Shown: piece after piece, positions 1-11,164 of the stretch
Position numbering within the stretch: position 1 is the stretch's first letter
How the letters are laid out: each line of letters starts with the position of its first letter
Assembly: GCA_964019425.1 (NCBI GenBank)
Contig: OZ025852.1
Location: 1-64,000, forward strand
Origin: Flectonema sp. DT1601
Lineage: Eukaryota; Euglenozoa; Diplonemea; Diplonemida; Diplonemidae
DNA length: 64,000 nt
Direction: 5' to 3'
Position numbers and translations under genes: made by a program
The notes under the pieces: generated by a model
Told to the model about the DNA's origin: nothing
Databases searched by the model: none
The model's input: only the letters and a program-made list of their open reading frames with translations

Positions 1-3000
1 GCGGGTTTGCGGGTTTGCGGGTTTGCGGGTTTGCGGGTTTGCGGGTTTGAGGGTTTGCGGGTTTGCGGGTTTGCGGGTTTGCGGGTTTGCGGGTTTGCGG
101 GTTTGCGGGTTTGCGGGTTTGCGGGTTTGCGGGTTTGCGGGTTTGCGGGTTTGCGGGTTTGCGGGTTTGCGGGTTTGCGGGTTTGCGGGTTTGCGGGTTT
201 GCGGGTTTGCGGGTTTGCGGGTTTGCGGGTTTGCGGGTTTGCGGGTTTGCGGGTTTGCGGGTTTGCGGGTTTGCGGGTTTGCGGGTTTGCGGGTTTGCGG
301 GTTTGCGGGTTTGCGGGTTTGCGGGTTTGCGGGTTTGCGGGTTTGCGGGTTTGCGGGTTTGCGGGTTTGCGGGTTTGCGGGTTTGCGGGTTTGCGGGTTT
401 GCGGGTTTGCGGGTTTGCGGGTTTGCGGGTTTGCGGGTTTGCGGGTTTGCGGGTTTGCGGGTTTGCGGGTTTGCGGGTTTGCGGGTTTGCGGGTTTGCGG
501 GTTTGCGGGTTTGCGGGTTTGCGGGTTTGCGGGTTTGCGGGTTTGCGGGTTTGCGGGTTTGCGGGTTTGCGGGTTTGCGGGTTTGCGGGTTTGCGGGTTT
601 GCGGGTTTGCGGGTTTGCGGGTTTGCGGGTTTGCGGGTTTGCGGGTTTGCGGGTTTGCGGGTTTGCGGGTTTGCGGGTTTGCGGGTTTGCGGGTTTGCGG
701 GTTTGCGGGTTTGCGGGTTTGCGGGTTTGCGGGTTTGCGGGTTTGCGGGTTTGCGGGTTTGCGGGTTTGCGGGTTTGCGGGTTTGCGGGTTTGCGGGTTT
801 GCGGGTTTGCGGGTTTGCGGGTTTGCGGGTTTGCGGGTTTGCGGGTTTGCGGGTTTGCGGGTTTGCGGGTTTGCGGGTTTGCGGGTTTGCGGGTTTGCGG
901 GTTTGCGGGTTTGCGGGTTTGCGGGTTTGCGGGTTTGCGGGTTTGCGGGTTTGCGGGTTTGCGGGTTTGCGGGTTTGCGGGTTTGCGGGTTTGCGGGTTT
1001 GCGGGTTTGCGGGTTTGCGGGTTTGCGGGTTTGCGGGTTTGCGGGTTTGCGGGTTTGCGGGTTTGCGGGTTTGCGGGTTTGCGGGTTTGCGGGTTTGCGG
1101 GTTTGCGGGTTTGCGGGTTTGCGGGTTTGCGGGTTTGCGGGTTTGCGGGTTTGCGGGTTTGCGGGTTTGCGGGTTTGCGGGTTTGCGGGTTTGCGGGTTT
1201 GCGGGTTTGCGGGTTTGCGGGTTTGCGGGTTTGCGGGTTTGCGGGTTTGCGGGTTTGCGGGTTTGCGGGTTTGCGGGTTTGCGGGTTTGCGGGTTTGCGG
1301 GTTTGCGGGTTTGCGGGTTTGCGGGTTTGCGGGTTTGCGGGTTTGCGGGTTTGCGGGTTTGCGGGTTTGCGGGTTTGCGGGTTTGCGGGTTTGCGGGTTT
1401 GCGGGTTTGCGGGTTTGCGGGTTTGCGGGTTTGCGGGTTTGCGGGTTTGCGGGTTTGCGGGTTTGCGGGTTTGCGGGTTTGCGGGTTTGCGGGTTTGCGG
1501 GTTTGCGGGTTTGCGGGTTTGCGGGTTTGCGGGTTTGCGGGTTTGCGGGTTTGCGGGTTTGCGGGTTTGCGGGTTTGCGGGTTTGCGGGTTTGCGGGTTT
1601 GCGGGTTTGCGGGTTTGCGGGTTTGCGGGTTTGCGGGTTTGCGGGTTTGCGGGTTTGCGGGTTTGCGGGTTTGCGGGTTTGCGGGTTTGCGGGTTTGCGG
1701 GTTTGCGGGTTTGCGGGTTTGCGGGTTTGCGGGTTTGCGGGTTTGCGGGTTTGCGGGTTTGCGGGTTTGCGGGTTTGCGGGTTTGCGGGTTTGCGGGTTT
1801 GCGGGTTTGCGGGTTTGCGGGTTTGCGGGTTTGCGGGTTTGCGGGTTTGCGGGTTTGCGGGTTTGCGGGTTTGCGGGTTTGCGGGTTTGCGGGTTTGCGG
1901 GTTTGCGGGTTTGCGGGTTTGCGGGTTTGCGGGTTTGCGGGTTTGCGGGTTTGCGGGTTTGCGGGTTTGCGGGTTTGCGGGTTTGCGGGTTTGCGGGTTT
2001 GCGGGTTTGCGGGTTTGCGGGTTTGCGGGTTTGCGGGTTTGCGGGTTTGCGGGTTTGCGGGTTTGCGGGTTTGCGGGTTTGCGGGTTTGCGGGTTTGCGG
2101 GTTTGCGGGTTTGCGGGTTTGCGGGTTTGCGGGTTTGCGGGTTTGCGGGTTTGCGGGTTTGCGGGTTTGCGGGTTTGCGGGTTTGCGGGTTTGCGGGTTT
2201 GCGGGTTTGCGGGTTTGCGGGTTTGCGGGTTTGCGGGTTTGCGGGTTTGCGGGTTTGCGGGTTTGCGGGTTTGCGGGTTTGCGGGTTTGCGGGTTTGCGG
2301 GTTTGCGGGTTTGCGGGTTTGCGGGTTTGCGGGTTTGCGGGTTTGCGGGTTTGCGGGTTTGCGGGTTTGCGGGTTTGCGGGTTTGCGGGTTTGCGGGTTT
2401 GCGGGTTTGCGGGTTTGCGGGTTTGCGGGTTTGCGGGTTTGCGGGTTTGCGGGTTTGCGGGTTTGCGGGTTTGCGGGTTTGCGGGTTTGCGGGTTTGCGG
2501 GTTTGCGGGTTTGCGGGTTTGCGGGTTTGCGGGTTTGCGGGTTTGCGGGTTTGCGGGTTTGCGGGTTTGCGGGTTTGCGGGTTTGCGGGTTTGCGGGTTT
2601 GCGGGTTTGCGGGTTTGCGGGTTTGCGGGTTTGCGGGTTTGCGGGTTTGCGGGTTTGCGGGTTTGCGGGTTTGCGGGTTTGCGGGTTTGCGGGTTTGCGG
2701 GTTTGCGGGTTTGCGGGTTTGCGGGTTTGCGGGTTTGCGGGTTTGCGGGTTTGCGGGTTTGCGGGTTTGCGGGTTTGCGGGTTTGCGGGTTTGCGGGTTT
2801 GCGGGTTTGCGGGTTTGCGGGTTTGCGGGTTTGCGGGTTTGCGGGTTTGCGGGTTTGCGGGTTTGCGGGTTTGCGGGTTTGCGGGTTTGCGGGTTTGCGG
2901 GTTTGCGGGTTTGCGGGTTTGCGGGTTTGCGGGTTTGCGGGTTTGCGGGTTTGCGGGTTTGCGGGTTTGCGGGTTTGCGGGTTTGCGGGTTTGCGGGTTT

Positions 3001-4568
3001 GCGGGTTTGCGGGTTTGCGGGTTTGCGGGTTTGCGGGTTTGCGGGTTTGCGGGTTTGCGGGTTTGCGGGTTTGCGGGTTTGCGGGTTTGCGGGTTTGCGG
3101 GTTTGCGGGTTTGCGGGTTTGCGGGTTTGCGGGTTTGCGGGTTTGCGGGTTTGCGGGTTTGCGGGTTTGCGGGTTTGCGGGTTTGCGGGTTTGCGGGTTT
3201 GCGGGTTTGCGGGTTTGCGGGTTTGCGGGTTTGCGGGTTTGCGGGTTTGCGGGTTTGCGGGTTTGCGGGTTTGCGGGTTTGCGGGTTTGCGGGTTTGCGG
3301 GTTTGCGGGTTTGCGGGTTTGCGGGTTTGCGGGTTTGCGGGTTTGCGGGTTTGCGGGTTTGCGGGTTTGCGGGTTTGCGGGTTTGCGGGTTTGCGGGTTT
3401 GCGGGTTTGCGGGTTTGCGGGTTTGCGGGTTTGCGGGTTTGCGGGTTTGCGGGTTTGCGGGTTTGCGGGTTTGCGGGTTTGCGGGTTTGCGGGTTTGCGG
3501 GTTTGCGGGTTTGCGGGTTTGCGGGTTTGCGGGTTTGCGGGTTTGCGGGTTTGCGGGTTTGCGGGTTTGCGGGTTTGCGGGTTTGCGGGTTTGCGGGTTT
3601 GCGGGTTTGCGGGTTTGCGGGTTTGCGGGTTTGCGGGTTTGCGGGTTTGCGGGTTTGCGGGTTTGCGGGTTTGCGGGTTTGCGGGTTTGCGGGTTTGCGG
3701 GTTTGCGGGTTTGCGGGTTTGCGGGTTTGCGGGTTTGCGGGTTTGCGGGTTTGCGGGTTTGCGGGTTTGCGGGTTTGCGGGTTTGCGGGTTTGCGGGTTT
3801 GCGGGTTTGCGGGTTTGCGGGTTTGCGGGTTTGCGGGTTTGCGGGTTTGCGGGTTTGCGGGTTTGCGGGTTTGCGGGTTTGCGGGTTTGCGGGTTTGCGG
3901 GTTTGCGGGTTTGCGGGTTTGCGGGTTTGCGGGTTTGCGGGTTTGCGGGTTTGCGGGTTTGCGGGTTTGCGGGTTTGCGGGTTTGCGGGTTTGCGGGTTT
4001 GCGGGTTTGCGGGTTTGCGGGTTTGCGGGTTTGCGGGTTTGCGGGTTTGCGGGTTTGCGGGTTTGCGGGTTTGCGGGTTTGCGGGTTTGCGGGTTTGCGG
4101 GTTTGCGGGTTTGCGGGTTTGCGGGTTTGCGGGTTTGCGGGTTTGCGGGTTTGCGGGTTTGCGGGTTTGCGGGTTTGCGGGTTTGCGGGTTTGCGGGTTT
4201 GCGGGTTTGCGGGTTTGCGGGTTTGCGGGTTTGCGGGTTTGCGGGTTTGCGGGTTTGCGGGTTTGCGGGTTTGCGGGGTTTGCGGGTTTGCGGGTTTGCG
4301 GGTTTGCGGGTTTGCGGGTTTGCGGGTTTGCGGGTTTGCGGGTTTGCGGGTTTGCGGGTTTGCGGGTTTGCGGGTTTGCGGGTTTGCGGGTTTGCGGGTT
4401 TGCGGGTTTGCGGGTTTGCGGGTTTGCGGGTTTGCGGGTTTGCGGGTTTGCGGGTTTGCGGGTTTGCGGGTTTGCGGGTTTGCGGGTTTGCGGGTTTGCG
4501 GGTTTGCGGGTTTGCGGGTTTGCGGGTTTGCGGGTTTGCGGGTTTGCGGGTTTGCGGGTTTGCGGGTA
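1..4568. repeat. 8-bp satellite (GCGGGTTT)n, about 570 copies
   Basis: Almost perfectly homogeneous tandem array of an octamer. The visible departures are a C-to-A change near position 50 and one extra G near 4275. The G-rich strand is the plus strand and runs toward unique DNA, the opposite of a left-hand chromosome end, so it reads as an internal satellite, not a terminal telomere in normal orientation. Runs of GGG every 8 nt could form G-quadruplexes. Because 8 is not a multiple of 3 and no register contains a stop, all six frames are open. The minus strand encodes (KPANPQTR)n in every frame, the plus strand (AGLRVCGF)n. Long ORFs here are not evidence of coding by themselves. Confidence 0.97.
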
Positions 4569-6395
4569 AGCTGTTAGAGCTCAAATCGCCGACAGTTACC
4601 CGCTTGGCGTACGGAGGAAGCAAGCCTCCCCGTGCTGTGTCGTGTTCACGAGTAGACAAGAGTCCACCACCCTTTGGAACGCCATCCCCCTCTCCAGCGG
4701 CTTCTGTGGCTTCACCGACGACCTCGTCACGCGTATACATAGTCGCACCTCCTGCAACTCCAGCAATTGTCACCCCGTCCTCACATCCTACAGTGTACCC
4801 TCCCCTCGCACAGATGTTCGCTCCTACGAAGAGAAGCACCCGTGCTAACGCGACAGCCATCGCCAAAGTGCTCCCGGGAGCGCGGACCTTATCCAGCTCT
4901 CCTAGAGTGTGTGATTCCACCACTCCGGCCGTATCGGCAATTGACAGAGGCCGACATTCGCAGGTGAGTTTGTTCTGTGAGGAATAGGTCCAGTTAGCAC
5001 CATGGCAGGTCTGGTCGTCGGTGGCATGGGCGGTGCTTACGGAGCTCCTGTTACTACCACACTCCGTCGCCTTGGTTGTTGCAGATCCCACAGCCGGCTC
5101 ATCGCTGGCGCATGTCCACTCGGTTGCATTCGCCGGATCCCTACTTGCCTGCACTGCTACACTATCCGCCGTGCTGGCTCCCTCAGGACGGCTCAAGATG
5201 GCGCAAACCGCGTGTTCGTGCGTATCGTACTCAGTCGTGGCCATGTCCCTCCCAGAATTTTCCGCGTCCGAACCGTACCCTGTCTGCAAAATCGGGTCAC
5301 CAACCGTCCGTCCGCCCGTCGTACACTTCGGAGATCGACCCTTGCACTCATTGAACACACATACCGCCACGGCTGTCAGCGCTGGGGCTCCGCCGGACGA
5401 CGGAGGAGGACACTCACTCTTGTAGTCTCTCTCCGACACGCAGCTCGCGTTCGGCCCCTCACTTATATGCTCATCGGTTCCCGTAGCCGACGACCCCGCA
5501 GCTGGAGAAGTATCAATTCCTGCCTGCCCACATGTAAAGTCCGAATCTTTTTCGGATTTACGGGTACACAGGATGCCAGGAGCAGCGGTTACAGCAGAGA
5601 ACGGTTGCTGAATCGGGTCATCGTACGTCCGTCCGTCCGTCGTACACATCGGAGATCAACCTTTGTTCCCATCGAACACACTCGCCGCCACGGCCGCAAG
5701 CGTTGGGTCAACACATACCTGCCCGTGCCCCAGGCCTTTTGAGCTGTGTCCCTTATCCTCATCGAACGTGACACTATCGTCAAACTCACAGACCATCGGT
5801 TGTGTCAGAATAGAGGCCCAATCGTAGCATGACCGGGAACTAAGACCAGAGAAGTCAAGAGCAGCGATATCAAAACAGTGAGACGGGCTACAGTCATTAA
5901 TCGTGGTGACACTTCCAGGACCTAGTAGGTCGGTGACTTCTGAACAGCTAACAGGTAGAGGTACGTATCCACACCCCCAGGTGCCGTCTGTTTGCAGAAT
6001 CGGGTCATCGTACGTCCGTCCATCCGTCGTACACATCGGAGATCGACCTTTGTTCTCATCGAACACACTCGCCGTCACGGCCGCAAGCGTTGGGTCAACA
6101 CATACCTGCCCGTGCCCCAGGCCTTTTGAGCTGTGTCCCTTATCCTCATCGAACGAGACACTATCGTCGGACTCACAGACCATCGGTCGTGCCAGAATAA
6201 GCATGACCGGGAACTAAGATCAGAGAAGTCAAGAGCAGCGATATCAAAACAGTGAGACGGGCAACAATCATTAATCGTGGTGACACTTCCAGGACTTAGT
6301 AGGTCGGTGTTCCCGGGGGCGCGGACCTTTTCTAGTTCACCCAGTGTGTGTACCTTCGACATACCAGCTAACAGACATGCTAATGCGATTGCCAT
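4569..6395 (-). pseudogene. Cys-rich repeat protein with possible signal peptide, damaged; 3' part open into satellite
   Basis: Reading from 6395 on the minus strand, the product starts MAIALACLLAG, a plausible signal peptide or membrane anchor. It continues with Cys-rich segments built from repeated modules: one contains DEDKGHSSKGLGHGQVCVDP, another GRSPMCTTDGRT, and a third NDC.PSHCFDIAALDFS. HTLGEL.KVRAPG occurs both at the N-terminus and again near 4,900. The frame is broken by a deletion of about 13 nt near 6,200, seen by comparing the two internal copies. It is broken again by TGA at 5656-5658, where sister copies have CGA in the GRSP motif. From that stop to 4569 the frame is open and still Cys-rich, and it continues uninterrupted through the satellite to the window edge. 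The family is not recognised; a secreted or surface protein is an inference. The lesions could instead be unrecognised introns. Confidence 0.5.
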
Positions 6396-6437
6396 GCTTG
6401 CAAGACTATACTATTGCACTCTACTCTTTCCTTTGAT

Positions 6438-6439
<2 letters not shown>

Positions 6440-6478
<39 letters not shown>

Positions 6479-6974
6479 TTTTTTTTTTTTGTTTTTTGTT
6501 TTTTTGTTTTTTTGTTTTTGTTTTTTTTTTTTTTTTTTGTGTCCGAATTACGCCTAGACTCAGCGGAAGGAGAGAGGAAGTAACTGGAGCGTCGTCCCTG
6601 TAGCACACAATCAGGGGTTTGCTCTAGTTATACTGGGTTTTCAGGATTGTTCTCCTGTGATACGAGCTAGGGCGGGGATAGGAGGAGGGAGGAGCAATTA
6701 ACAAGATTCTAGTTTCCTATTATAGGTTTATCCAGCCTAACCAGGTTGCGTAACCTACAGGAATGTCTAAGTAGAGAGAAATAAAAAGAAACAAGAAAAG
6801 ATGACAGATTCTATACAGATTCTTCTATGCTCAATGCTAACAGAACGTAGAGGAGCAGGCAGATGATTAAAATATAATCACTCCAATTCAGGATACTTTA
6901 AGAGTGAGTATAAATAAAACGATAATTACAATAAAAGGTTGGAGTTTAATAATAAAATTCTAAATAAATAAATA
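6440..6974 (-). mobile_element. Unassigned retroelement 3' fragment with poly(A) tail
   Basis: A long T-rich run at 6440-6538 is, on the minus strand, an interrupted poly(A) tail. It is preceded by about 430 bp that lack an ORF and match none of the other elements by eye. Its position directly 3' of LINE A's tail and its orientation match the rest of the stack. It is most likely the 3' end of a heavily truncated LINE or a SINE. No tRNA boxes were found. Confidence 0.4.
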
Positions 6975-7246
6975 TTTTTTTTTTTTTTTTTTTTGAGTGC
7001 ACCACGACCCGTGAGTCTGTGATGCTGTTTGCGCTGTTAGGCGCGGCTGTTCTTTTTCTTTCTTTCTTTCTTACTTTCTTTGTTTTGGGGGTTGGGGGTG
7101 GGAATCCCGTAGGCTTCGTATCTCCTTTCTTTGTTTTGATAACTTAAAACTAATACTACATAATTAATTGTCCACTTGGACGACTTCAGATGTGTTGCAA
7201 TGATGCCTTCAATGTTGATATTCGAAATGTCGATGTTTTAATAATA

Positions 7247-10200
7247 CTACCGTCCTAATAGTTGTGCCAGTCTGTCTAAGGTTGTGACAAAACCAGTCAT
7301 CTGCTGTTGATTCGCAGGTAAGTAGCAGTCCTCCAGTTGGCATGCTTCCTCTCCCTTGTCATTCATCATGTGACTGATGTATTTTTCTCTCAAGGTTTCT
7401 ATACACCAATGTTCGCATATAAATAATACATGATGTGCTGTCGCCTTTCCAAGTTTACAGAAAAAGCACAGCTCGTTCAGTCCTTTGATTATCAGAGATC
7501 TACAATGTCCCACTCTAAAGCGTGACATCAGTACTTCCTCTGGTCGTGTTAGAGCTTCGATGTACGGAGGGTGTCTTACCTCTCCCGGTCCGATCCAGTT
7601 CTCCCGTTTTCTCCGCTTGTGAAACGTCATCAATGTTCCCATGTCAAGTTGAGTGGGCAGTTGTTTAATAATAACATCTTCGTGAGGTGGATCTTCCTTC
7701 AGGCCTGCAGCGAATTTCGCCAGTTGGTCCGCTACTTCGTTGTACCGCACGTTTCTGTGTGCCGGTACATACTGCATGTTGACTTGGATTCCCTTCTTCT
7801 CCAGTTTCATTGCCAACTTCCAGATCTTTTTGTTCATTGGGGACCTTTGTTTATATGGCCCTTGTTCCAATGCCTGCATGACTGACATCGAATCAGTCAA
7901 CAGGTGCGTCGTTGTTGTTAGAGATTCATGTTCATCCTCCGCCACCTGAACTAAATTTTCCAACGCCAGTTTCACTGCAATCTGCTCGGTCCTATAAGAG
8001 GAACCCGCTACTGGTATTTTATATCCAAGTAGACGCATCTTGCTTTCGTTAACCATGACCACAGCGGCAGCCGCGTCTGTCATGTACGTGTTGGGTTTGT
8101 GTCTTATCGACCCGTCAGTGTAGACTTTCATCTCGTGGGCTGGTAGTTCAGTTTCTCGCTGTTCAGCCTCTTCCTTGTTACTTGAATATGTGAATCTCAT
8201 CGCACTAGTACTTTCCCATGGAGGGAGAGTGTAGTGTTCTGGGTTCACTTCCAGGTTGGTAATGCCCCGGTAATTGTCAAGGCCAGGGATACCAGAGACA
8301 TAGTCTATCCAGACATTCCATCCCCATTTTGATTTTTGAAATAATTCTGAACTCCCTGTTCTCGTCAGCTTGCGAGTCGGTAGGAACGGACTTAATTTGA
8401 AACGTTCATAGGTTCTACACATCTTATACTGGATGTGTTCCTTCAGTCTTGGCGTGTCGGCTTCTTTGTAAAGTCTCTGTAGTTTGGTGCTCCGCAGACA
8501 TCCAGTTACCAGCCTCACTGCCCTGTTTACCAGTAATTCCAGTTGTTCGAAGCACTCTTTTGGTAGCATCCAAGCAAAGCTTTCAACACCATAAAGCACC
8601 CTTGCTAACACCACCGTCACCAGTATACTGATGAGTGTCCTCTTTCTGCAGCCTATCCTAGTGAGTCTAACCAACAAGCCTAGACCCTTGGAAGCAGCTG
8701 TCATCATCTTTTGAATTTGCGACTTAAAGGTTAACTTCTCGTCATAATGTACACCCAGGTACCGCACGGTATTCGTCTTGTGAACTTTTCGTCCAACCGC
8801 ATAGGCAAATCCGTGTAATCCGGGCCCCACTCTTTCCAGCATCTTATCTATTTCTGCCTTGTTGTGGACTTTCTTCAGTTGTGAGAAGCTGGCGCTCATC
8901 TTCATTGTTTTCAGTACCTCCGGTTTGTTCGGTAGCTTGACTTTGATCTTATGTTTTGGAACGACATACAGGTGAGTGATGGCGAATTCTTCTTTTGAAA
9001 CTACAGTTGTTGAGTTATCATCCTTCACAAGGTTACTCATTTGTTCTGCCGTGGCCACCACATATTTAAATGTGTGTTCTTCAGAGTATACTACTACTGG
9101 GGACTTGTCATGTGTTCCACTTGGCCTCACGTGAATGTATTCCGTCTTGCCAGGGTTCTTATTGATTTTGATGTGTGAGTCAAGTGCCCACCTTTCAAAT
9201 ATTTTGACTGCGTTGTTAACCTTGTTTTCTAAACAGCTGACAGTGCCCGCGGTTATTACTATTCCAGCATCATCTGCAAAGACAGTCGGTTCGTACATCT
9301 CTAGTTTATCTATCAAATCGTTTATGAAGATAGAGAATAACTGGGGTCCCAGCACGCTTCCTTGTGGTACTCCTACTCGAATGTTCCGGAATGCTCCCTT
9401 CACTCCATTCACCCTTGTTGAAATCTTCCTACTAGTCAAGTAGTTTTGAACCCACCGTAGATATTTCGTTGGTAGTCCTATTTTGGACATCTTATTTAGA
9501 AGAGTTACCGGTTGAACTGCATCGAAGGCTTTTTGTAGGTCGAAGGTGATTAATATCGCTTCTTCCCCCATTGCCTTGGCACTTTTGAGTTTGTCTGTAA
9601 CTATACAGAGATTTTCAATGGAATCCCGTCCTCGTTTGTAGGCTGCTTGCCTCGGATTTATTCTGTCTTTCAACAGGTGGTGCATCCGTTCTACGACCAT
9701 TCTTTCAAAGAGTTTCGAGACGGTCGAGGTTAGTGCTATCGGTCTGTACGATAAGACTTGTTTCTTGTCTTTATCAGGTTTCAGTATGGGTATTACCATT
9801 CCACTTTTCCAGCACCTGGGTACTGCTGATCGTTGCCATGAGAGGTTGAATAGTCTTAGTAGTTGCTCGAGGAAAGCTTTTGGAAGTTGTTTTAACATCG
9901 AGTTCCAGATGTGGTCAGGTCCAGGTGCCTTCTTCTCTTTTGTTTTTGAAATTTGTCGTTCCAGTTCAGGCATTCCAAATTCCACCGAGTTATCATCAGG
10001 TATTCCTTGTAAGGTTGGTTCACCGTCTTCGAATTTGAATTGGTCTGCGTATGTTTTGGTGAAGACATCTGCCATCTCCCGCGGGTCGGTTAATTCCTTC
10101 TCACCGTCGACAATCTTAGTAATTGAATGGTCCATCATTCTACCTTCCAGTTGTTTAACTTTTCTAAAGGCCCATCGGTAGTCCATTCCAGTCATGTCGC

Positions 10201-11164
10201 ACTCAATGATCTTCTGTTTGATCATGTTGATACCTCTTTCAATTGCTTCTGAGTCTGTCTTATCAGGGTCAGTCTCTGCCATTAAATCTTCCAATTCTGG
10301 ATCCCTCACAGCGAAGGTACTACTTGACTTCTTGTTGTAGCCTGGGATGGCCCTTCTCGCTGCTCTCAGAATCTCGTTGTTGATCCTATTAGCAAGTTTC
10401 TGCACATTCTTAATTCTTTCTAATTTGGGCGCTGCCCTTTCCAACAATATTTTATAATAATTCCAATCGGCACAATGCCACTTCCATTTCCATGTCCCAG
10501 AACTCTCTTTTGAATATTCATCTGTTTTGATATCTTCGATTGTCAGTTTGAGTGGCAGGTGATCGCTGCCCCATCCCTTCATGAGTTCGATTTGTGCATC
10601 CAAAGAAATATCTAATGCAATTACATCCGGAGAGGCTGAGCTCTGTGGTCTTGTGTGTTGTTGAGGTTTGTTTAGAATTTGAATTGCTGCTTCTAGTGAC
10701 CAATCGTAGAAGCTGTTACCAGTAATGTTCGTATTTCCATTTGACCAAGTTGAATGGTGTCCATTAATGTCACCCGCAATCAATGTGCCGGGCTCTGATA
10801 TAAACTTCCAGGTTGTTGCCTTGATTTCAGGCGGGTGGTAAACATTGTGAATTGTCAATGGCGGATTAGATTGAAGTACTACTGTTAATATCTCAGTTTG
10901 GTCATGTGAGATGTCGGGGTGTTTTAATATTATCTTATTTAAATCATTTCTGACCAGAGTGACGAGTCCTCGATGACCTGACTTGATGGTGCTGTCTCGC
11001 CTGTGGATTGCATACCCTTCAATAGCGAAGTGTTTTTCTTTAGATAACCACGTTTCTTGCAGTAGTACTACTTCAGGCTTTTCTTCTTTCAGTGCCCAGT
11101 TCAATCGAAAGTAATCTTCTGGTTTCAGAACTGAGCGAATGTTATTTGACCAAATCACAATCAT
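7247..11164 (-). CDS. LINE A ORF2: endonuclease-reverse transcriptase-RNase H
   Basis: 1305 aa. An apurinic-like endonuclease/exonuclease/phosphatase domain occupies roughly residues 1-200: an N-terminal WSNNIRS, LLQETW with the catalytic Glu, AGDINGHHSTW, and GSDHLPL with the catalytic His. The reverse transcriptase follows at about 400-700, with FDLQKAFDAV, GVPQGSVLGP and the active-site FADD. RNase H is near 1010-1150 (VYTDGS, RTEQIA, LLTDSMS, VPAHRNVRYNEVADQLA). A C-terminal CFFC...H....C knuckle follows. It would nick target DNA and prime cDNA synthesis from the nick. The start ATG overlaps the ORF1 stop as ATGA at 11161-11164, so translation by termination-reinitiation is likely. Confidence 0.93.
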   Translation of the reverse strand: MIVIWSNNIRSVLKPEDYFRLNWALKEEKPEVVLLQETWLSKEKHFAIEGYAIHRRDSTIKSGHRGLVTLVRNDLNKIILKHPDISHDQTEILTVVLQSNPPLTIHNVYHPPEIKATTWKFISEPGTLIAGDINGHHSTWSNGNTNITGNSFYDWSLEAAIQILNKPQQHTRPQSSASPDVIALDISLDAQIELMKGWGSDHLPLKLTIEDIKTDEYSKESSGTWKWKWHCADWNYYKILLERAAPKLERIKNVQKLANRINNEILRAARRAIPGYNKKSSSTFAVRDPELEDLMAETDPDKTDSEAIERGINMIKQKIIECDMTGMDYRWAFRKVKQLEGRMMDHSITKIVDGEKELTDPREMADVFTKTYADQFKFEDGEPTLQGIPDDNSVEFGMPELERQISKTKEKKAPGPDHIWNSMLKQLPKAFLEQLLRLFNLSWQRSAVPRCWKSGMVIPILKPDKDKKQVLSYRPIALTSTVSKLFERMVVERMHHLLKDRINPRQAAYKRGRDSIENLCIVTDKLKSAKAMGEEAILITFDLQKAFDAVQPVTLLNKMSKIGLPTKYLRWVQNYLTSRKISTRVNGVKGAFRNIRVGVPQGSVLGPQLFSIFINDLIDKLEMYEPTVFADDAGIVITAGTVSCLENKVNNAVKIFERWALDSHIKINKNPGKTEYIHVRPSGTHDKSPVVVYSEEHTFKYVVATAEQMSNLVKDDNSTTVVSKEEFAITHLYVVPKHKIKVKLPNKPEVLKTMKMSASFSQLKKVHNKAEIDKMLERVGPGLHGFAYAVGRKVHKTNTVRYLGVHYDEKLTFKSQIQKMMTAASKGLGLLVRLTRIGCRKRTLISILVTVVLARVLYGVESFAWMLPKECFEQLELLVNRAVRLVTGCLRSTKLQRLYKEADTPRLKEHIQYKMCRTYERFKLSPFLPTRKLTRTGSSELFQKSKWGWNVWIDYVSGIPGLDNYRGITNLEVNPEHYTLPPWESTSAMRFTYSSNKEEAEQRETELPAHEMKVYTDGSIRHKPNTYMTDAAAAVVMVNESKMRLLGYKIPVAGSSYRTEQIAVKLALENLVQVAEDEHESLTTTTHLLTDSMSVMQALEQGPYKQRSPMNKKIWKLAMKLEKKGIQVNMQYVPAHRNVRYNEVADQLAKFAAGLKEDPPHEDVIIKQLPTQLDMGTLMTFHKRRKRENWIGPGEVRHPPYIEALTRPEEVLMSRFRVGHCRSLIIKGLNELCFFCKLGKATAHHVLFICEHWCIETLREKYISHMMNDKGEEACQLEDCYLPANQQQMTGFVTTLDRLAQLLGR

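Noticed and set aside
1-4568. Satellite as a chromosome-end telomere
   Set aside because: The G-rich strand points into the unique DNA, opposite to a left telomere, and the octamer is not a telomere type I know for this group.
7-4987. Very long plus-strand ORFs of AGLRVCGF repeats
   Set aside because: The 8-bp satellite has no stop in any frame, so these are automatic and carry no coding signal.
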